Assembly (NCBI GenBank): GCA_041623895.1
Contig: JBFJVZ010000167.1
Span: forward strand, 1 to 15,096
Source of the DNA: JBFJVZ01 sp041623895
GTDB taxonomy: Bacteria > Planctomycetota > Planctomycetia > Pirellulales > Pirellulaceae
Direction: 5' to 3'
DNA: 15,096 bases
A program made the position numbers and the translations under genes. Shown piece by piece: positions 1 to 6,858 of the stretch. The notes beneath the pieces were generated by a model, which was not told the DNA's origin, made no database searches, and saw nothing but the letters and a program-made list of their open reading frames with translations. Numbering within the stretch: the stretch's first letter is position 1; every line of letters begins with the position of its first letter.

Positions 1-81
1 AACAAAGATTTCCTCGAAGATTTGATTCATCGACTCAAGCACCGCAGACAAGCTCCCCTGGAAGGTTTGAATAAACCATAA
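1..81 (+). CDS. C-terminal end of a gene entering from the left (unknown)
   Basis: The frame starting at base 1 is open for 26 codons and ends at TAA (79-81). It encodes a charged tail beginning NKDFLEDLIHRLKHR and ending LEGLNKP, which looks like the helical end of a real protein. The fragment is too short to assign to a family. The 165 nt that follow before the next start fit an intergenic gap. The call rests only on plausible composition and position at the window edge, so it is tentative. Confidence 0.35.
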   Translation, partial: NKDFLEDLIHRLKHRRQAPLEGLNKP

Positions 82-134
82 GCTTACGGGGCAAGGCAGC
101 GACGGAAAGCAACGGAGGCGCACAAAACGGCTGA

Positions 135-155
135 AAACCGAATTATTTGCGGTTT
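135..155 (+). terminator. weak hairpin, possible terminator of the left-edge gene
   Basis: AAACCG (135-140) and CGGTTT (150-155) can form a 6-bp stem with a 9-nt AT-rich loop, followed by a pyrimidine-rich CCTTTCCC. It lies about 55 nt after the left-edge stop codon. The stem is short and the T-tract imperfect, so this is only a candidate. Confidence 0.2.
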
Positions 156-246
156 CCTTTCCCGCCATGCCGCGGCTTGGCAATGGTGCGGTTATCTTTT
201 ACCCCCGGGTTGCCTGCCAGGCGTTCACTAAAGTCGGAGCGAAAAA

Positions 247-891
247 ATGATACGCTGTCTTGCCCCGTTCCTGTTCTGGTGTATCGCAATTCAGTCTTGT
301 ATCGGGGCCAACGCGACGTGCGGCCAACACAGGCAACTGCTGCCGGAGACCAAAGTCGCAATACCCGATGGTGCGGTGATCCTGTTTCCCTGCACCTTTC
401 GGGGAGAATTAACAGGACACGAAGGTCTGATCGTCGTTCCCGAGAATCGGTCGGTCGCAAAGAGCCGAAAGATCGTGGTGCACTTCCTTCGATTCCCGTC
501 GCGTAAACCAAAACAGCTAGCACCCGTCTTCATTCTTCTGGGCGGCCCTGGCGATGCTTGTTCGAGAGCACGAATCAATCGAGAGTATCCCAGACCGGGA
601 CAGCACAACCTTGTCCGCGAAGTGATTGAATTCAGCAAGCATCGCGATGTCATTATCATGAACCGACGAGGCAATCCCAAAGCTCCGGGTTTGCAAAGTG
701 ACGGTGCACATATATTTGGCGAGCCAGGAAAATTTTCTGTGCCGTTCTCGATTGCTGATGCCTCCAAACAGCTGCGTGAAGGTGCCAAGGCGACGTTCGA
801 TCGATGGACAGCGATGGGCATGGATCTGGCCGGATACGACATCATCAACTTGGTCGAAACTTCGCTGTTCGACGAACTCATCAATAAGTAA
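247..891 (+). CDS. truncated alpha/beta hydrolase, N-terminal half only
   Basis: The start is supported by GGAG eight bases upstream of the ATG. Residues 1-20 are a hydrophobic signal-peptide-like stretch (MIRCLAPFLFWCIAIQSCIG). The rest resembles the N-terminal half of secreted TAP-like/prolyl-aminopeptidase-type alpha/beta hydrolases: VFILLGGPGDA (94-104) matches the oxyanion-loop HGGPG region, RDVIIMNRRGNPKAPGLQ (133-150) matches the D-x-RG-x-G-x-S-x-P strand, and MDLAGYDIINLVE (192-204) matches the helix just before the nucleophile elbow. The protein stops at residue 214. Members of this family are roughly twice as long and next carry GxSxG, then the catalytic Asp and His, all absent here. 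I find no continuation in the other two frames, so a deletion is likelier than a simple frameshift. It is probably a catalytically dead remnant or pseudogene. The next hydrolase gene starts 21 nt later. Confidence 0.6.
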   Translation: MIRCLAPFLFWCIAIQSCIGANATCGQHRQLLPETKVAIPDGAVILFPCTFRGELTGHEGLIVVPENRSVAKSRKIVVHFLRFPSRKPKQLAPVFILLGGPGDACSRARINREYPRPGQHNLVREVIEFSKHRDVIIMNRRGNPKAPGLQSDGAHIFGEPGKFSVPFSIADASKQLREGAKATFDRWTAMGMDLAGYDIINLVETSLFDELINK

Positions 892-912
892 CGCCGCGAA
901 CGAGTAAAAGCA

Positions 913-2199
913 ATGAACCAGCGTTTATCCCCAGTCCAGCACGTGATTCCGACAGCATGTCTTGTGTTCGTGCAGTTCATAGCTGCCGGCGCATGGGCCG
1001 AGAATCGCGAACAAGCCGGCGTCTGGCCGATCGAGCAATTGCAGTCAACGGCACCTGCATTTCGCGTGGTTGACGACACGGGACCGATTCATTCGATCGT
1101 TTACCAGGGACAGCCGATCGATGGCAAGCCAACCGAAGTGTTTGCCTTCTATGCTTCGCCGAAAACTCTGGCTGCCAGCAATGACGGGGTCAAAGTGCCC
1201 GGTATCGTTCTGATCCACGGTGGCGGCGGCACTGCTTTCTCCGATTGGGTTTGGATGTGGGCGCAGCGAGGTTACGCAGCGATTGCCATGGACCTATCAG
1301 GGCGGCAACCACCGCCGCCAAAGTTCGACGAAAAAGGCGAAAAAATTCCTGACCACAATCATCCGCGGCAACAGCGCGTACGGCTTGCCAAAGGCGGACT
1401 GGATCAAACGCACGTCGAGAAATTCCAAAGTATCGGTGGCAAAGTCGATGATGATTGGCCCTACCATGCTGCCGCCAACGTCATCGTCGCGCATACACTG
1501 CTGCGAAGTTTTCCGGAAGTCGACGCGGAGCGGACCGCGGTGACGGGAATCAGCTGGGGTGGCTACACGACTTGTCTGGTCGCTTCCCTGGATGACCGAT
1601 TCAAAGCAGCCGTGCCCGTTTACGGCTGTGGATTTTTGCATCAAGGCGAATCGGTGCAGAAACCACAGATCGACCGTTTGGCTGACCGCCGCGGCGATTG
1701 GGTGGCCGCTTATGATCCGTCCAGCCATTTGGCAAACTGCACGGTGCCGACGTTTTGGGTCAACGGCACGCACGACGCGCACTACGTTTTGGACAGTTAC
1801 GCCAAGTCTTATTCGCTGGTCAAAGGCCCCAAGACATTTCGCATCGAGCCGCACATGCGTCACAGCCACCCCGCGGGATGGGAACCGAAGGAAATCGCGA
1901 TTTACATTGACTCAATGCTCAATGGCGGCACGCCTCTGCCTCAGGTCGGGCCGCTGCAGATTTCTGCGGGCGGTGAGGTTAGCGTTGACTTTTCCTCGGA
2001 TACGACAATCACGTCGGCGACGCTTTTCTACACGTCCGACACCGGGCTGAGATCGAAACGGAACTGGGAAAGCATTGCAGCCGTTGTTGGTGACGGCAAA
2101 GCAATTGCCACAGGATTACCCAAGAACTCGAACACCTACCTGGTGACGTTGATCGACGAGCGCGGTGCGATGGTCACCTCGGAGGTTGGATTTCGGTAG
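913..2199 (+). CDS. secreted dienelactone-hydrolase/acetyl-esterase-type alpha/beta hydrolase
   Basis: This 428-residue protein has an N-terminal signal sequence (about 1-29, ending AAGAWA). An alpha/beta hydrolase core follows: the IHGGGG oxyanion loop (101-106), the GISWGG nucleophile elbow (Ser214), Asp288 in NGTHDAHY, and His317 or His319 in MRHSH, giving a plausible Ser-Asp-His triad. The general arrangement is that of the dienelactone hydrolase/acetyl-xylan-esterase/S9-like group. Residues about 345-428 form a beta-rich C-terminal extension, probably an Ig-like sandwich of the kind seen on other secreted hydrolases. The likely job is ester or peptide hydrolysis outside the cytoplasm; the substrate cannot be read from the sequence. 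It follows the truncated hydrolase by 21 nt and may share its transcript. The start has no clear Shine-Dalgarno site, but the signal peptide begins right after the first Met. Confidence 0.82.
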   Translation: MNQRLSPVQHVIPTACLVFVQFIAAGAWAENREQAGVWPIEQLQSTAPAFRVVDDTGPIHSIVYQGQPIDGKPTEVFAFYASPKTLAASNDGVKVPGIVLIHGGGGTAFSDWVWMWAQRGYAAIAMDLSGRQPPPPKFDEKGEKIPDHNHPRQQRVRLAKGGLDQTHVEKFQSIGGKVDDDWPYHAAANVIVAHTLLRSFPEVDAERTAVTGISWGGYTTCLVASLDDRFKAAVPVYGCGFLHQGESVQKPQIDRLADRRGDWVAAYDPSSHLANCTVPTFWVNGTHDAHYVLDSYAKSYSLVKGPKTFRIEPHMRHSHPAGWEPKEIAIYIDSMLNGGTPLPQVGPLQISAGGEVSVDFSSDTTITSATLFYTSDTGLRSKRNWESIAAVVGDGKAIATGLPKNSNTYLVTLIDERGAMVTSEVGFR

Positions 2200-2259
2200 C
2201 GACTCACTTGCCCGGCTCTGGCACAACGGGACGCAAACGGTCACATTGGTTGTGAGTCG
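2200..2259 (+). repeat. inverted repeat directly after the esterase stop codon
   Basis: CGACTCAC (2200-2207) is perfectly complementary to GTGAGTCG (2252-2259), with a 44-nt spacer. The left arm touches the TAG stop (2197-2199). It could fold in RNA as a long-loop stem ending the hydrolase transcript, or shield its 3' end. There is no T-tract, so it is not a standard intrinsic terminator. Confidence 0.35.
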
Positions 2260-2305
2260 GACAAATAATTGAGGCCAGAATGTTTACGATTTTAGGCGGG
2301 CAGCT

Positions 2306-2821
2306 ATGCAGCCACCCATGACCCGATGCCTCACCCGTTGGACCGGCGAGTTCGTTTTGGAGAATGATCCCGAGTTGGTTCCTGCTGTCGTTGCTTACCT
2401 TCGTCAGCAGACTGGAATCTTGGGTTTGAGTAAGGCGGATGCTGATGGTTTGGGAGTTGCCCTTGAGGAAGCGATGGTCAACAGCATTCACCACGGCAAC
2501 CTGGAAGTCTCATCCGATCTTCGCAATCGGGACGGGGAGGCTTTCTTTGATTTGATTGCCCGGCGACGGAACGAAGCACCTTATTGTCAGCGTCGCGTGT
2601 CAGTGCGGGCGGATTTCTGCCCGCAAGAAGCCGTCTTTGTGATACGCGACGAAGGCCCTGGTTTTGCGGTCGCTGATCTGCCCGATCCCAGGCATCCGGA
2701 AAATATTGCGAGAATCGGTGGCCGAGGAATCTTGCTGATGCGAGCATACATGGACGAAGTCGAGTACAACGAAAGGGGAAACGAAGTTCGGCTTGTCAAA
2801 CGGCGCAAAGCTGCTCGATAA
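2306..2821 (+). CDS. SpoIIAB/RsbW-type ATP-binding anti-sigma factor
   Basis: This is a 171-residue cytoplasmic protein with one HATPase_c (GHKL) fold. The N box is ALEEAMVNSIHHGN (52-65, with Glu54 and Asn59). The G1 box is IRDEGPGF (113-120, with Asp115). The G2 box is GGRGILLM (138-145), followed by the terminal strand VEYNERGNEVRLVKR. Proteins of this family bind ATP, sequester a sigma factor and phosphorylate an anti-anti-sigma partner (STAS protein), or act as stand-alone switch kinases. A longer segment between the N and G1 boxes (about 66-105) is enriched in charged residues. No STAS partner, PP2C phosphatase or sigma gene is visible in this window, so its target is elsewhere. The start at 2306 has AGGCGGG about seven bases upstream. 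The SHD1-domain gene begins 61 nt after its stop. Confidence 0.85.
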   Translation: MQPPMTRCLTRWTGEFVLENDPELVPAVVAYLRQQTGILGLSKADADGLGVALEEAMVNSIHHGNLEVSSDLRNRDGEAFFDLIARRRNEAPYCQRRVSVRADFCPQEAVFVIRDEGPGFAVADLPDPRHPENIARIGGRGILLMRAYMDEVEYNERGNEVRLVKRRKAAR

Positions 2822-2882
2822 TGCAACTCACCACAGCAGTTTTAAAAACACAGTTTGTTGTCGCAGATCGCAAGGGTCCCGC

Positions 2883-4472
2883 ATGTCTGTTCAGTTCAAG
2901 ATCGTTCCAGTTGGCATGCTACTGGTTTCCTGTGCCTGTTGCCTGGCCGACGATGATCTGATTACAGCTCCCAAGGACGCGCCGTCGTACAAGCTGAGCA
3001 ATTTCCGAACGGAAAAGGACAGCTTTGGAAATTCACTGTTAGCGGTTGATTTCCAGCGGACAACCAAAGGATCGGGGGCGGTCTTTGTGAAAGGAAAATC
3101 CGCTCGCGGCCGTCTTTCCATCGGTGCCACTGTCCCAACGTTAACTGATACCGGAACCATTCGCTTGAAGAGTTTCTTTCCGGACCGTGGTCAGGCGCAA
3201 CAGGATATCGAACTGTATTTTGTCCAGTCACACTACGTGGCTGAAGGCAAGACGCTGAACATGATGGTTTCCAACCCGGTCAGGCTGGGAAACCCCGGTC
3301 CGACTACGAAACCACGGCCATGGACCGCCCATGAAGAAGCGGTGTATGAACAGTATCTTCGCAACAAGCATGATGATTCGGCGCAGAAGCCGCTGAAGCG
3401 CTACACCGTTTCCGCCGATCTTCCCGGTAACGCAGAATTCGTCCCCAACACTGCTAAGCTGACCAAAGGCACGAAACTGCAGGCTTGTTTCCAGTCCAAG
3501 TGGTATCCGATCACAACGCTTTCAGAGAACGATGACGGATCAGTCAATGTTCGCTGGGACGATTGGGGGGCAGAGTACGACTGCAGCATGTTGCGCAGCG
3601 AACTGATCATCGAAAAGAGCGTGCTCAGCAGTCTTGGCAAGCATCCTGCCGGGCGTTTCCCTGCGGTTCCTGCCGCCGCTGTTGCCAAGAATATGAAGGG
3701 CGCCGCGCCGACAGCGAAGCCGCGCAAGGATTATCCCGTTACGATTAGCGTACCGGGCGATTCGCAGTTCATTCCCGGGGAGGCGTCGCTGCCCAGCGGG
3801 ACACCGCTGCAAGCTTGTTACGCGGGAAAATGGAATCCGATCACTCATCTGTCCCACAATGCGGACGGGACCCTGACTGTCCGCTGGGATCAATACGGAC
3901 CCTCTTTCGACTGCAGCATGGTCCGCGACCAGTTGATCATCAAGAAAGACTTGTTAAAGCGGATTCAAACCGACCCGTCGTCAGTTTCGTTCCAGGACAA
4001 CGTCGCTAAAAAACAAGCAAAGGATTATCCCGTTTCGATCGCCGTGCCCAGTCATTCGCAGTTGGTCCCCAAAGAAGCGAAACTAAAGGCGGGGACGCGA
4101 CTGGAGGCCTGTTGGTCCGGCAAGTGGAATCCCATCACAACACTTTCTGAAAACTCAGACGGAACACTCAATGTACGCTGGGATGATTTTGGTCCCTCCT
4201 ACGACTGCAGCATGGTCCGCGACCAGTTGATTATTCGAAAGTCTGTCCTGCGCGCTTTGATGGGATCTTCAACGCCGTCAGAAGTGCGAACCTGGACGGA
4301 CGCGACGGGGAAATTCAAAGTCAAAGCAAAATTGGTCAACCGTACGAAAACCCACGTGTCTTTGCTTACTGAGACTGGCAAAGAAGTAACGCTACCACTG
4401 ACAAAGCTCAGTCAGGCCGACCAGGATTTTCTTGCCGGATCGACCAGCGAGTCGAACAACCCATTCGAGTAA
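2883..4472 (+). CDS. secreted protein with three 75-residue repeats and a C-terminal SHD1 domain
   Basis: The ATG at 2883 is preferred over an upstream in-frame TTG (2793) inside the previous gene, because a signal peptide follows immediately (MSVQFKIVPVGMLLVSCACCLA) and AAGGG lies seven bases upstream. The 529-residue protein has an N-terminal beta-rich region (about 25-150). Three tandem repeats of exactly 75 residues follow (174-248, 284-358, 382-456). Each holds a KW.P.T.LS...DG...VRWD..G...DCSM.R..LII pattern, and each carries two conserved cysteines that could form a disulfide. The pattern recalls Tudor/agenet or SH3-like barrels, but this is shape matching only. Residues about 469-518 (RTWTDATGKFKVKAKLV..., ending KLSQADQDFL) match SHD1, a domain of yeast Sla1 that is also widespread in planctomycete proteins. 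The role is probably binding or structural in the envelope; no catalytic motif is seen. Confidence 0.8.
   Translation: MSVQFKIVPVGMLLVSCACCLADDDLITAPKDAPSYKLSNFRTEKDSFGNSLLAVDFQRTTKGSGAVFVKGKSARGRLSIGATVPTLTDTGTIRLKSFFPDRGQAQQDIELYFVQSHYVAEGKTLNMMVSNPVRLGNPGPTTKPRPWTAHEEAVYEQYLRNKHDDSAQKPLKRYTVSADLPGNAEFVPNTAKLTKGTKLQACFQSKWYPITTLSENDDGSVNVRWDDWGAEYDCSMLRSELIIEKSVLSSLGKHPAGRFPAVPAAAVAKNMKGAAPTAKPRKDYPVTISVPGDSQFIPGEASLPSGTPLQACYAGKWNPITHLSHNADGTLTVRWDQYGPSFDCSMVRDQLIIKKDLLKRIQTDPSSVSFQDNVAKKQAKDYPVSIAVPSHSQLVPKEAKLKAGTRLEACWSGKWNPITTLSENSDGTLNVRWDDFGPSYDCSMVRDQLIIRKSVLRALMGSSTPSEVRTWTDATGKFKVKAKLVNRTKTHVSLLTETGKEVTLPLTKLSQADQDFLAGSTSESNNPFE
3402..3626 (+). repeat. 75-residue protein repeat, copy 1
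   Basis: Codes residues 174-248 (YTVSADLPG... to ...IIEKSVL). It is the most divergent copy, with KWYPITTLSENDDGSVNVRW at the core, and has the same length as the other two. Confidence 0.75.
3732..3956 (+). repeat. 75-residue protein repeat, copy 2
   Basis: Codes residues 284-358 (YPVTISVPG... to ...IIKKDLL), with KWNPITHLSHNADGTLTVRW at the core. The linker before it is 35 residues and Ala/Lys-rich. The DNA for DCSMVRDQLII is nearly identical to that in copy 3. Confidence 0.78.
4026..4250 (+). repeat. 75-residue protein repeat, copy 3
   Basis: Codes residues 382-456 (YPVSIAVPS... to ...IIRKSVL), with KWNPITTLSENSDGTLNVRW at the core. It lies 23 residues after copy 2. High DNA identity to copy 2 suggests recent duplication or gene conversion. 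Confidence 0.78.
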
Positions 4473-4485
4473 CGGCGGGGCAAGA

Positions 4486-4529
4486 CGTAGGCCAGAACAG
4501 GCATTGCCAGGACCAGGACCTGGCCTACG
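4486..4529 (-). repeat. dispersed hairpin repeat, copy 1, between convergent genes
   Basis: Perfect 10-bp arms CGTAGGCCAG (4486-4495) and CTGGCCTACG (4520-4529) flank 24 nt. Read on the minus strand, 4529-4506 matches the repeat seen at 9933 and 14877 (CGTAGGCCAGG...CCTGGC). It lies in the 148-nt gap between the convergent SHD1 and GNAT genes, so it may act as a bidirectional transcription end. It lacks a T-tract. Confidence 0.7.
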
Positions 4530-4620
4530 AAGACGGTGATTGCCTACCAGGTTACGTGCTCCGAGTGGCTGCGATCCCAAAATCTCAGATATGAAATTTG
4601 AAATCTCGCCTTCCAGTTAC

Positions 4621-5100
4621 TCACTCGTGGCGGCGGGGGCGGAGTCGGCAGAAGAGCGCTTTCTTTTGGTCCGGCAGCGCATAATCGAAGCCACAGCTTT
4701 GCAAGAAACCTTCGGATGAGCTGATCGCCAGGACTTCCATCACGTTCAGGTCGCGGGCGCGCTGAATGCACAGTTCGACCAATTTGCGGCCAATCCCCAC
4801 GCCGTGATAGTCGTGATGAACAGCCAGGCACTGCAATTCGGCAAGTTTGGCACTGTAGATCTCGATCGCCGCAAATCCGATACAGATCTCGCTGGGGTAA
4901 TCATCGGGCGGCTGATTGGCCAGCGGCTTGACCGCTACAAACCCGTGTCGGGTCAATTCGATGATTTCCGCTTCGCTGCGTTCCAGCAATAGGCGCTGGG
5001 CAACATACGGTCTCATCAGCGCATGGATGGCAGCCGCATCGCTTGGCAATGCTTGGCGCACCTCAACGTCAGTCGGGATCGTTGGTCCGGGCGAACTCAT
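4621..5100 (-). CDS. GNAT acetyltransferase, similar to single-domain N-acetylglutamate synthase
   Basis: The 159-residue protein is a single GNAT domain that transfers acetyl from acetyl-CoA. Motif A is LQCLAVHHDYHGVGIGRKLV (89-108); the usual Arg/Gln of the pyrophosphate loop is His99 here (H-x-x-G-x-G). The C-terminal part, EVLAISSSEGFLQSCGFDY...KKALF, resembles the acetyltransferase domain of ArgA-type N-acetylglutamate synthases, where a GF..... KKALY-type ending is usual. The N-terminal amino-acid-kinase domain of classical ArgA is absent, as in the short actinobacterial enzymes. It could therefore make N-acetylglutamate for arginine synthesis, but a general GNAT role is not excluded. 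It sits 40 nt downstream of aroDE on the same strand and probably shares its transcript. No Shine-Dalgarno site precedes the start. Confidence 0.75.
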   Translation of the reverse strand: MSSPGPTIPTDVEVRQALPSDAAAIHALMRPYVAQRLLLERSEAEIIELTRHGFVAVKPLANQPPDDYPSEICIGFAAIEIYSAKLAELQCLAVHHDYHGVGIGRKLVELCIQRARDLNVMEVLAISSSEGFLQSCGFDYALPDQKKALFCRLRPRRHE

Positions 5101-5140
5101 AAGCAGAATCTGCCGCAGTCACGAGATAGCGTGCCGCGAT

Positions 5141-6631
5141 TCAGTGAACTTTGACGGGGTTGGTCGCTTCCTTGATCGTCTGACGCATCAATTTCGCGGG
5201 AGCTTCTTTGCCTGTAAACAATTTGAATTGATAAGCGCCCTGCCTGACAAACATATCGACGCCCGTGATGACTCGACATTTGACGCGTTTGGCGTGCTTG
5301 ACCAGCATGGTGTTTTCCGGATTGTAAACGGTGTCGAAAACCACCAAATACTGATTCAGCTTCGAGGCGTTGTAGGGGCAGCTGTCGACATCAGGGTGCA
5401 TTCCGACCGGCGTGCCGTTGACCAGCAAGTGTATTTTCGGAACGTGCCGATCTTCCCACTCAACCGCGCGGCAACCGATTTCCGAGGCCAGCATCCGCGC
5501 TCGATCGAAAGTCCGTGACGTGACGATGACTTCTGCCTTTCGCTGGCGGAGTCCCCAGGCAATAGCACGAGAAACGCCTCCCGCGCCCATCACCAGTGCG
5601 GTGATCCCTTGCATCGGCCGATCGCTGTCTCGCTTGATTTCATAGGTTTCTTCGATGCAATCCATCGCGGCCCGGTAATCGGTGTTGTAACCCAGCCGAT
5701 CATCATCGTGAAAAACCATCGTGTTGATCGCGCCGATTCCCGTGGCACTGGACTCTGCCTGAGTGCAATATTCCAGTGCTCGTTCTTTATGGGGAATGGT
5801 AATGCTGATGCCGGAGACTCCCAGTTCGTTTGCACCGTCCATAAAATTGTGCAAGTCTTCGGCCAGCACGCGGAAGGGCAAATAACGCGCGTCCAAGCCT
5901 TCCTCTTGAAAGGCACGATTATGAATCAGCGGGCTGAAGCTGTGCGCGACCGGGTCGGCGATGACGCCGAACAGCTCGGTTTTCTCCGTGATGTTTTCGT
6001 AATCGTACATCTCGGTCATTTCGATCCAGTTCAGCTGACCCGGAGCCATTTTCTTGTCCACGCTGAACGTGGCGAAGGTAAATGGCGAGCCCAGTCGGTT
6101 GGCCAAAATCCGAGTCACCATGCCGATTTCGCCCATGCAGATTCCGATGGTCGGCATTTTCGCGTTCCGGACCATCTTCATCATGCGGATATTGTCGGAG
6201 AAGGAATTGGCCATCGTCGCGATCTTGACGATGTCCGCGTCCTCTTCCGACATGGCGTCGTGCAGTTCTTGCAGTTCATCGGGCGTACCGGAGAAGTCGT
6301 GATAGCTGATGATCCGCTTGGTATTGCCGTATCGCGGAATCTGGCTGGCCACATCGGCTTCGATATCGACGTACTCGGCGCCGGCGACGATCGCACTGCG
6401 AAGCAGCATCAGCCGCTCTTGCTCGCTGCGAATCCAGCGTCCACCGTCTTCGCGCCGGCGCGCGGTGATCACCACCGGACCCGGCCGCTCATTCAACAAT
6501 CGTCCCAAATTCACGGCGCGACCGATGAAGTCCAAGCGTAGTTCGACTAACTTTGCTCCTTGTTCGACCAGGTATTGGTGTTCGGCGATCATCCGTTTAT
6601 GGCGGGATCGGCCTAGGCTGACGCAGATCAT
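5141..6631 (-). CDS. aroDE: bifunctional 3-dehydroquinate dehydratase (type I) / shikimate dehydrogenase
   Basis: This fusion catalyses steps three and four of the shikimate pathway: dehydroquinate to dehydroshikimate, then NADPH-dependent reduction to shikimate. The N-terminal AroD half (1-215) has ELRLD (Glu30), RIISYHDFSGTP (His111), DADIVKIATMANS (Schiff-base Lys136) and GICMGEIGMVTR. The AroE half (220-496) has FGVIADPVAHSFSP (substrate serines 231/233), SITIPHK (Lys282), GAINT, GYNTD (Asp318), the NADP loop GAGGVSR (349-355), VNGTPVGM and GVDMFVRQGAYQFKLFTG (Gln464). All key residues are present. Such fusions are known from plants, chlamydiae and planctomycetes. I chose the ATG at 6631 because type I enzymes begin at about MICVSLGR; the in-frame start at 6718 would add 29 unrelated residues. 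The length (496) fits a two-domain fusion. Confidence 0.92.
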   Translation of the reverse strand: MICVSLGRSRHKRMIAEHQYLVEQGAKLVELRLDFIGRAVNLGRLLNERPGPVVITARRREDGGRWIRSEQERLMLLRSAIVAGAEYVDIEADVASQIPRYGNTKRIISYHDFSGTPDELQELHDAMSEEDADIVKIATMANSFSDNIRMMKMVRNAKMPTIGICMGEIGMVTRILANRLGSPFTFATFSVDKKMAPGQLNWIEMTEMYDYENITEKTELFGVIADPVAHSFSPLIHNRAFQEEGLDARYLPFRVLAEDLHNFMDGANELGVSGISITIPHKERALEYCTQAESSATGIGAINTMVFHDDDRLGYNTDYRAAMDCIEETYEIKRDSDRPMQGITALVMGAGGVSRAIAWGLRQRKAEVIVTSRTFDRARMLASEIGCRAVEWEDRHVPKIHLLVNGTPVGMHPDVDSCPYNASKLNQYLVVFDTVYNPENTMLVKHAKRVKCRVITGVDMFVRQGAYQFKLFTGKEAPAKLMRQTIKEATNPVKVH

Positions 6632-6711
6632 GGAGTTGAGAAAAAAGGGCAGATGGATCGATTCCCCACCAGGAAAATCCCGTCCATCGAGGTTTAAAAT
6701 CGCGTGCCAAA

Positions 6712-6739
6712 TTATCACGCAAAATGAAGAGCCTATAAT
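6712..6739 (+). promoter_or_regulatory. candidate promoter between aroDE and the PQQ-propeller gene
   Basis: A perfect TATAAT (6734-6739) is preceded at 16 nt by TTATCA (6712-6717), four of six matches to the -35 consensus. It lies in the divergent gap and would give the plus-strand gene a leader of about 110 nt. Planctomycete promoter consensus is poorly defined, so this is a weak call. Confidence 0.25.
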
Positions 6740-6858
6740 AGATCCGGCATACCCAGGGAGCGGGGGTGTTTTCTCGAGGTTCCCCCTGAATTTGCCATTA
6801 GTGGCCTAGTTCGTCGATTTTTTACCCTGTTGCTTGACTTTTGACCGCGAATACTGAG

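Noticed and set aside
291..1079. A 262-codon minus-strand frame across both hydrolase genes
   Set aside because: It spans the gap between two plus-strand genes, has no domain, and the plus-strand frames carry hydrolase motifs and signal peptides.
2793..2882. TTG start for the SHD1 protein inside the anti-sigma gene
   Set aside because: It would bury the signal peptide behind 30 residues encoded by the overlap and the gap. ATG 2883 has a ribosome-binding site and a signal peptide directly after it.
3402..4250. Possible CRISPR-like or tandem DNA repeat array
   Set aside because: The spacing is 225-nt coding units in one frame with variable linkers, so this is protein domain duplication and not a CRISPR array.
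5609..6541. A 310-codon open frame on the plus strand opposite aroDE
   Set aside because: It lies wholly antisense to an enzyme with all catalytic motifs intact. Its translation is rich in His/Arg/Ala with no recognisable domain, as expected for a shadow frame in GC-rich coding DNA.
6632..6718. Extension of aroDE by 29 residues to 6718
   Set aside because: Type I dehydroquinases begin close to the MICVSLGR strand; the extra residues resemble nothing in the family.
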